64,000 nucleotides of DNA from a virus, in the IMG/VR virus record IMGVR_UViG_3300027793_000052, positions 124,001 through 188,000 of that record; one strand, 5' to 3'. Below are positions 59,971 to 64,000 of the stretch, piece after piece (the first letter of the stretch is position 1; every line of letters starts with the position of its first letter). The notes beneath the pieces are model-generated. The model saw nothing but the letters and a program-made list of their open reading frames with translations. It had not been told where the DNA came from and did not search any database. The position numbers were made by a program, and so were the translations under genes.

Positions 59971-60629
59971 TATCTTAATTTTTTTAACATTTCTTGTTTA
60001 TATTCTGTTGGAATATCCATGGTATCTATATTGGTTATTAAGAAGTTTAATATAACACCTTTTTCTTCACCTGTTGCCAAATTGGTTTTAATGGCGTCAA
60101 TAAGATTTTTGGTTTTTCTAACCAAAACCGGATTTTCTTCCGCAATAATATCAATGTCAGGAATACCATTTTTTCTAATATCTCCGTCTTTTCTAACTTT
60201 ATCTAAAACGTCTTTAGATATTTTTTTAGAAACAATATCCTCAACATATTCTTCCATTTTTTTCTTAGAAGATTCTTTTAGTTTATTTTTTGCACATATT
60301 TTACAACCTTCACCTTTACAATGTTTACAAGTTTTTTCTTTTTCGTCATCCATGTAACTAATATTATCATCAACATCTATACTATTTCTCATAGGTGTTT
60401 TAACAGCAGGCATAGGTACAAGAGAGTACCACCCTCTATAACCTTGTTGTCTTGTACTTTGTATTGATGAGTTTTTTATTTGGTCACCATCTTTAGGATC
60501 AAACATAGGATCCATGGTACTATTGGAGGCCGATTTAGAATTGTCTACACTTAATTTGACATTGTCACTACCTAACTTACCGCCGTCTTTATTAACCAAT
60601 TCTTGTATTATTTTCTTAGATATAAACAT
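59970..60629 (-). CDS. Hypothetical virion-associated protein with CxxC cluster
   Basis: 219 residues. The N-terminal helix MFISKKIIQELV resembles, imperfectly, the targeting tags. A central KTCKHCKGEGCKICAKN (~99-116) forms a DnaJ-like zinc-knuckle pair, followed by helices (EYVEDIVSKKISKDVLDK). It carries ISYMDDEKEK just before the Cys cluster. It lies directly downstream of the DNA polymerase gene and after a hairpin that holds the late-promoter-like element. Role unknown; a zinc-stabilised head protein is plausible. Confidence 0.72.
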   Translation of the reverse strand: MFISKKIIQELVNKDGGKLGSDNVKLSVDNSKSASNSTMDPMFDPKDGDQIKNSSIQSTRQQGYRGWYSLVPMPAVKTPMRNSIDVDDNISYMDDEKEKTCKHCKGEGCKICAKNKLKESSKKKMEEYVEDIVSKKISKDVLDKVRKDGDIRKNGIPDIDIIAEENPVLVRKTKNLIDAIKTNLATGEEKGVILNFLITNIDTMDIPTEYKQEMLKKLR

Positions 60630-60630
60630 T

Positions 60631-60665
60631 TTAAGTTTTCTTTATAAATATCAAAGAAAACTTAA
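60631..60665 (-). promoter_or_regulatory. 13-bp hairpin with ATATTTAT element in loop
   Basis: TTAAGTTTTCTTT (60631-60643) pairs perfectly with 60653-60665; the nine-base loop is the element (sense GATATTTAT). It lies between the polymerase stop and the 60629 start. It may combine an end structure of the polymerase transcript with a promoter. Confidence 0.5.
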
Positions 60666-60671
60666 ATATTC

Positions 60672-63530
60672 CTAATTTTCTTGTAATTCTTCAAAACGAT
60701 CCTTTATCATATAATTTGAAGGTTTACCATTTAAATCCCAAAATTTAATCTCACTATCACTCATAGTCATAAGTTCCTCCAATGTATCTTGGTCTTCAGG
60801 GTTAGTTGCTACACCACCTATTAGTTCTAATTCCTTAGATGTGAAAAATTGTTTATTTTCAGGGTTATCTATAATTAACGACTCTCTAATATGTAATGGG
60901 AATACAACTAAAAGTGGCTCAACTTTTTTATTAAAAGCTTCAATGTATTTTGGTACATTATAATCACCAGTCAAATCGGGATTTTTCTTAATTTGGTCTT
61001 CTGTAATTAAATAACAGTTAAATTTAAGTTCACCTTCAGGTGTTTTTTTAGTCTTACTGAAAGAAATATCGGCATGTGATTTACGACTACCGTTATTAAC
61101 ATAATACAAAGTATCACCTAAATTAACATGAATGTTATCACGAATTATTAATTCCATGTGGGCCTGTCTTGGTAAGTCTCTACCATTTTTATCCAAACCT
61201 CTTTTAAGGTACGATTGAACGGTTTTTTTAACTTTAGATTTGTTAGCTATATCAACTAAAGGTATTTGTTTATTATAAATTTTTTCTAAATACCCATAAT
61301 AAAAATCAACAAATTCTTTACCTTTACCATCCAATAATAATCTAATAGCCTTAGCTAAGAATTTCTCAATATATTTAGGTATTGTTTTACCCTTAATAGT
61401 ATTACCTGTTAATTTAACTTTACCACTTGGTTTTAGAATGGCATAATTCTTTCTAGACAAGTTAATGGTAGCGTCCATAATATCATCGATATCAAGACCC
61501 ATAGCACCAAACATATATCTTTCATTATATTCAGCAACATCTGCATCTATACCTGTATAAACCTCATCTTTTTTAACAAAACGATGTAAACCCTTACCAT
61601 TATACGTTCTATTTTCAACATCTTCAGGACATGAAAAGTTAACACCATCAGTATCTAACACTAAAGGTGTATAACCTCTATCCATGAAAAATTTAATCAT
61701 TAAACGAAGGTATTGTCTACCTGTACAAGTAATCATTTCACCTATATCAATATCACCCCAAGGAAAAATATAAGGTGCTGAAATAGAACCAAAAGCTGAG
61801 TTATTTAAAATTTTAATAGGTAATTGTTTTTTGTCATACATAGATGATAATTTCATATTACCTTTTGCTGCCTCGTCATTCATTAATTTTTTATACTTAT
61901 TACGAGTATCAGAAAGATATTTTAACATGGCTCTCAAAGCTCCTGTAATGTCACAACTTGGGAATACTTCATGTGTTAATTGTATGGACGGATAAAGTGA
62001 TGCGTAGTCAAATTTAGCCACCTTCTTACTATACCCTAAGTGTAATAACCTCGATAAACCACCTGTGAAATCTCTTTTGGGTAGTATATCAGGTAATGCC
62101 AAACCATTTTCATAAGACCAAGACATCATTAATAATTTCCACATTGTTGCCGTACCCATAGTTATTGAACGGTTAAATGTTGTTGGTACTAAAGCTGCCG
62201 TTAAAAAACCTGCTTGTGTGTAAATATCATCTACTTGCTCAGTTTCCAACAAGTCATCCGTAAGATATTCTGTAATTAAAAATCTACCGTCAACCTCTTC
62301 CCACTTATCTTCATAACCATCAATAACAACCATCTCACCTTTTTTATCTTCAAATAATTTAGGTTCAGGTTTAATACCATCTAAATCATACCATTGACCA
62401 CTAGTTGGGTTGTACCAATATTTTTTATTCTGAACCCACATTCTACCTAATTGACCCCCGTCCACATAAACACGATTAGGTCTTTCTACTTTGGCTTCTT
62501 TAGCGATATATTTTAAACCTGCCTCTTTTAAGTTTGAATTTAATGCCTGTGCCTGTCTAACCCTATGTAAAGTATCTAAAATGTTAATACCCCACATAAC
62601 TGTTTGTTCATATTTTTCTAATTCAGCACCTAACTTAAGGGACGCTGTTTTACGATACATAGGTATTTCAGGATGTCTTGTTTTAATAATACCTTTAGTG
62701 TTTATTGTGGTTGTTTTATCACCTATCTTACTAATAACAAAAGCTTCATTACTAATACCTAAGATTCTCATTCTACCTAAGATATACTTCCAGTCAAAGT
62801 TTTCTGAATTATAACCTGTAATAATAGAAGCATTACGTTCATGTAAAATGTTAAAAAATTCTTTTAACATTCTACGTTCAGTTTCTTCACTCCAATTACC
62901 ACTTTCATCATAGGAGTCAATAATCTTACGAAAACCACGATTGTCTTTAATCCCAATCAAAAATATGTGACCATCTTCAGGATCTAATGAGGTGGTCTCA
63001 ATATCAAATACTAACTTATGAACCTCAGTATAATCATCAAAACCTTTAAATAAACGTTTACCCGTTTGTATCATAAACTGTTCGATGGGTTGTACCATTT
63101 GAATTAGGTCTTTTCTTTTCCAAGGGTCTAAACCACCTTTTTTAAAGAAGTTTATTAATTCTCTATATGTACCAGAAGTTTTAACAATAAATTTAAAACC
63201 ATCTTCTAAACGTTCATCACCGTCAGTTCTAAGTTTCTCTGTGAAAATACCGAATTTTTTGGCTTCAGCACGCATTCTATCCATGTCATCACCATAGAAA
63301 CCACTGCCTCTAAGTGATTTTGTCCATAAGAAAGGTGTAAATTTTTGGGTTTTTATCATTTTACCCTTTTTAGGGTCATCGATAAATGTGTAAACTCTAT
63401 CGGTTTCATCTACCGACCAGTCCCCAGTTTGGGGTAACTCTACGGCTACAATATATTTTTCAGGGTCTTGGCCTTCTAGAAACACCTTAATATCTTCGGG
63501 TGTTGCTTGTTTAATTTCTTTTTTACTCAT
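60672..63530 (-). CDS. Family-B DNA polymerase (T4 gp43-like)
   Basis: 952 residues, replicative polymerase with proofreading. Exonuclease motifs: FDIETT (175-180, D176/E178), GYNSENFDW (239-247, D246) and YLTDDLLET (422-430, D426). Polymerase motifs: A KFDYASLYPS (506-515), B KILNNSAFGS (573-582), C LDTDGV (625-630). Catalytic residues are intact. Somewhat longer than T4 gp43 (898). Upstream is a small hairpin; the downstream gap has a 13-bp hairpin. No other replisome gene is in the window. Confidence 0.97.
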   Translation of the reverse strand: MSKKEIKQATPEDIKVFLEGQDPEKYIVAVELPQTGDWSVDETDRVYTFIDDPKKGKMIKTQKFTPFLWTKSLRGSGFYGDDMDRMRAEAKKFGIFTEKLRTDGDERLEDGFKFIVKTSGTYRELINFFKKGGLDPWKRKDLIQMVQPIEQFMIQTGKRLFKGFDDYTEVHKLVFDIETTSLDPEDGHIFLIGIKDNRGFRKIIDSYDESGNWSEETERRMLKEFFNILHERNASIITGYNSENFDWKYILGRMRILGISNEAFVISKIGDKTTTINTKGIIKTRHPEIPMYRKTASLKLGAELEKYEQTVMWGINILDTLHRVRQAQALNSNLKEAGLKYIAKEAKVERPNRVYVDGGQLGRMWVQNKKYWYNPTSGQWYDLDGIKPEPKLFEDKKGEMVVIDGYEDKWEEVDGRFLITEYLTDDLLETEQVDDIYTQAGFLTAALVPTTFNRSITMGTATMWKLLMMSWSYENGLALPDILPKRDFTGGLSRLLHLGYSKKVAKFDYASLYPSIQLTHEVFPSCDITGALRAMLKYLSDTRNKYKKLMNDEAAKGNMKLSSMYDKKQLPIKILNNSAFGSISAPYIFPWGDIDIGEMITCTGRQYLRLMIKFFMDRGYTPLVLDTDGVNFSCPEDVENRTYNGKGLHRFVKKDEVYTGIDADVAEYNERYMFGAMGLDIDDIMDATINLSRKNYAILKPSGKVKLTGNTIKGKTIPKYIEKFLAKAIRLLLDGKGKEFVDFYYGYLEKIYNKQIPLVDIANKSKVKKTVQSYLKRGLDKNGRDLPRQAHMELIIRDNIHVNLGDTLYYVNNGSRKSHADISFSKTKKTPEGELKFNCYLITEDQIKKNPDLTGDYNVPKYIEAFNKKVEPLLVVFPLHIRESLIIDNPENKQFFTSKELELIGGVATNPEDQDTLEELMTMSDSEIKFWDLNGKPSNYMIKDRFEELQEN

Positions 63531-63550
63531 ATAAAACTCTGTTTGGGACG

Positions 63551-63564
63551 GGTTACAGATAACC
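63551..63564 (-). promoter_or_regulatory. Hairpin in leader of DNA polymerase gene
   Basis: GGTTA (63551-63555) pairs with TAACC (63560-63564) around a four-base loop, 20 bases before the polymerase ATG. T4 gp43 represses its own translation by binding a leader hairpin, so this could be a similar operator; the stem here is short. Confidence 0.3.
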
Positions 63565-63622
63565 TCTCGTTTATAAATTAATAACTAATAAAATTTATAT
63601 AAATAAAATGATATTGTGAATA

Positions 63623-63961
63623 TTATTTTTGTTTAATAATTAATTCACCTAAAACTTCTATCAGACCAACCAATTTTTGAAATTCAACTTGTGACATTTC
63701 AACATTTTCAGATAATTCACATAATTGGTCTAATTTTTCTTTAAATTCTTTTTTTGTTTTTTCAATATCTAACTTACCTTCCATAGCTTTTTTATAGTAA
63801 GGAAGTTTAACCCTAAAGTGATGGTAAGTTAACATCGCTGGGCCACCTTTTTCTTTAGCATTGTTTGTGATTTTTTCAGCTCCAGCTAATCTTTTTTCAG
63901 CAAAAGTTTTAAAACTTTCACTATTTTCTAATTCTTCTTTTATTAATTTTCTTATATCCAT
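63623..63961 (-). CDS. Tagged small coiled-coil protein
   Basis: 112 residues from the ATG at 63961; the frame could extend two residues to a TTG. N-terminal MDIRKLIKE-EL is a short form of the head-targeting-like tag. The rest is helical: FAEKRLAGAEKITNNAKEKG, then MLTYHHFRVKLPYYKKAMEG and heptads to the end. No enzyme motif. Its place upstream of the polymerase may be incidental; expression timing is not visible. Confidence 0.74.
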   Translation of the reverse strand: MDIRKLIKEELENSESFKTFAEKRLAGAEKITNNAKEKGGPAMLTYHHFRVKLPYYKKAMEGKLDIEKTKKEFKEKLDQLCELSENVEMSQVEFQKLVGLIEVLGELIIKQK

Positions 63962-64000
63962 TAACAAACTATTTTACTCTTAGTAAAGCTATCCAATACC

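Noticed and set aside
59413-60629. YMDD motif suggesting a reverse transcriptase or diversity-generating element
   Set aside because: No other reverse-transcriptase motifs, no template/variable repeat pair, and the motif also appears in unrelated virion proteins here.
1-64000. CRISPR arrays, tRNA genes, integrase or attachment sites
   Set aside because: I scanned by eye and saw no spaced direct repeats, tRNA-like cloverleaf or recombinase motifs; a tRNAscan or repeat search could overturn this.

Overview
The window looks like a 64-kb stretch of a large, lytic, T4-related tailed phage (myovirus) genome infecting a member of the Bacteroidota. The phage assignment rests on a T4-type head module: a large terminase with a 610-residue extein, portal, prohead protease, acidic scaffold and a gp23-type major capsid protein. 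It also carries a gp5-type baseplate hub, a family-B DNA polymerase, dUTPase, PhoH and a gp55-like late sigma factor. The Bacteroidota host is inferred from the very AT-rich sequence, the general lack of GGAGG ribosome-binding sites (starts are preceded by A-rich tracts) and a glutamine synthetase of the short Bacteroidota GSII type. I saw no integrase, tRNA gene or CRISPR array, and no gene-free stretch longer than 300 bases.

Layout. 1-22.7 kb is mainly rightward: a partial KWC-motif protein, intein-split terminase, portal, small membrane and holin-like genes, glutamine synthetase, prohead protease, tagged head-protein candidates, scaffold, capsid protein and a Hef-like homing endonuclease. 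Two leftward genes interrupt it: a tRNA-nucleotidyltransferase fusion and a SprT-like protein. 22.7-32.3 kb is mainly leftward: small unknown genes, then baseplate/tail genes, then a homing endonuclease next to a duplicated 5' gene fragment. 32.3-56.8 kb is one long leftward block. It starts with the late sigma factor gene at its left edge and holds about 20 surface-glycan genes: glycosyltransferases, nucleotidyltransferases, a DegT aminotransferase, a NeuD-type acyltransferase, methyltransferases and an aldolase. PhoH, an HslV-like Ntn hydrolase, dUTPase and an exonuclease are embedded in it. 56.8-64 kb is leftward and holds virion-associated unknowns, a WYL-domain protein, a third free-standing homing endonuclease and DNA polymerase.

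How the genes may work together. Many otherwise unrelated proteins begin with the same short amphipathic helix ending in Glu (pattern MK-x-LIKKILKE). This resembles the capsid-targeting sequence that T4 internal head proteins carry and that prohead protease cleaves. If the reading is right, the phage packages a set of proteins in its head and injects them: a tRNA 3'-end repair fusion (CCA-adding enzyme plus 2H phosphoesterase), a WYL protein, a SprT-like metalloprotein and a KWC-motif protein. Expression of late genes may use the gp55-like sigma factor with a recurrent ATATTTAT element found just upstream of many starts.
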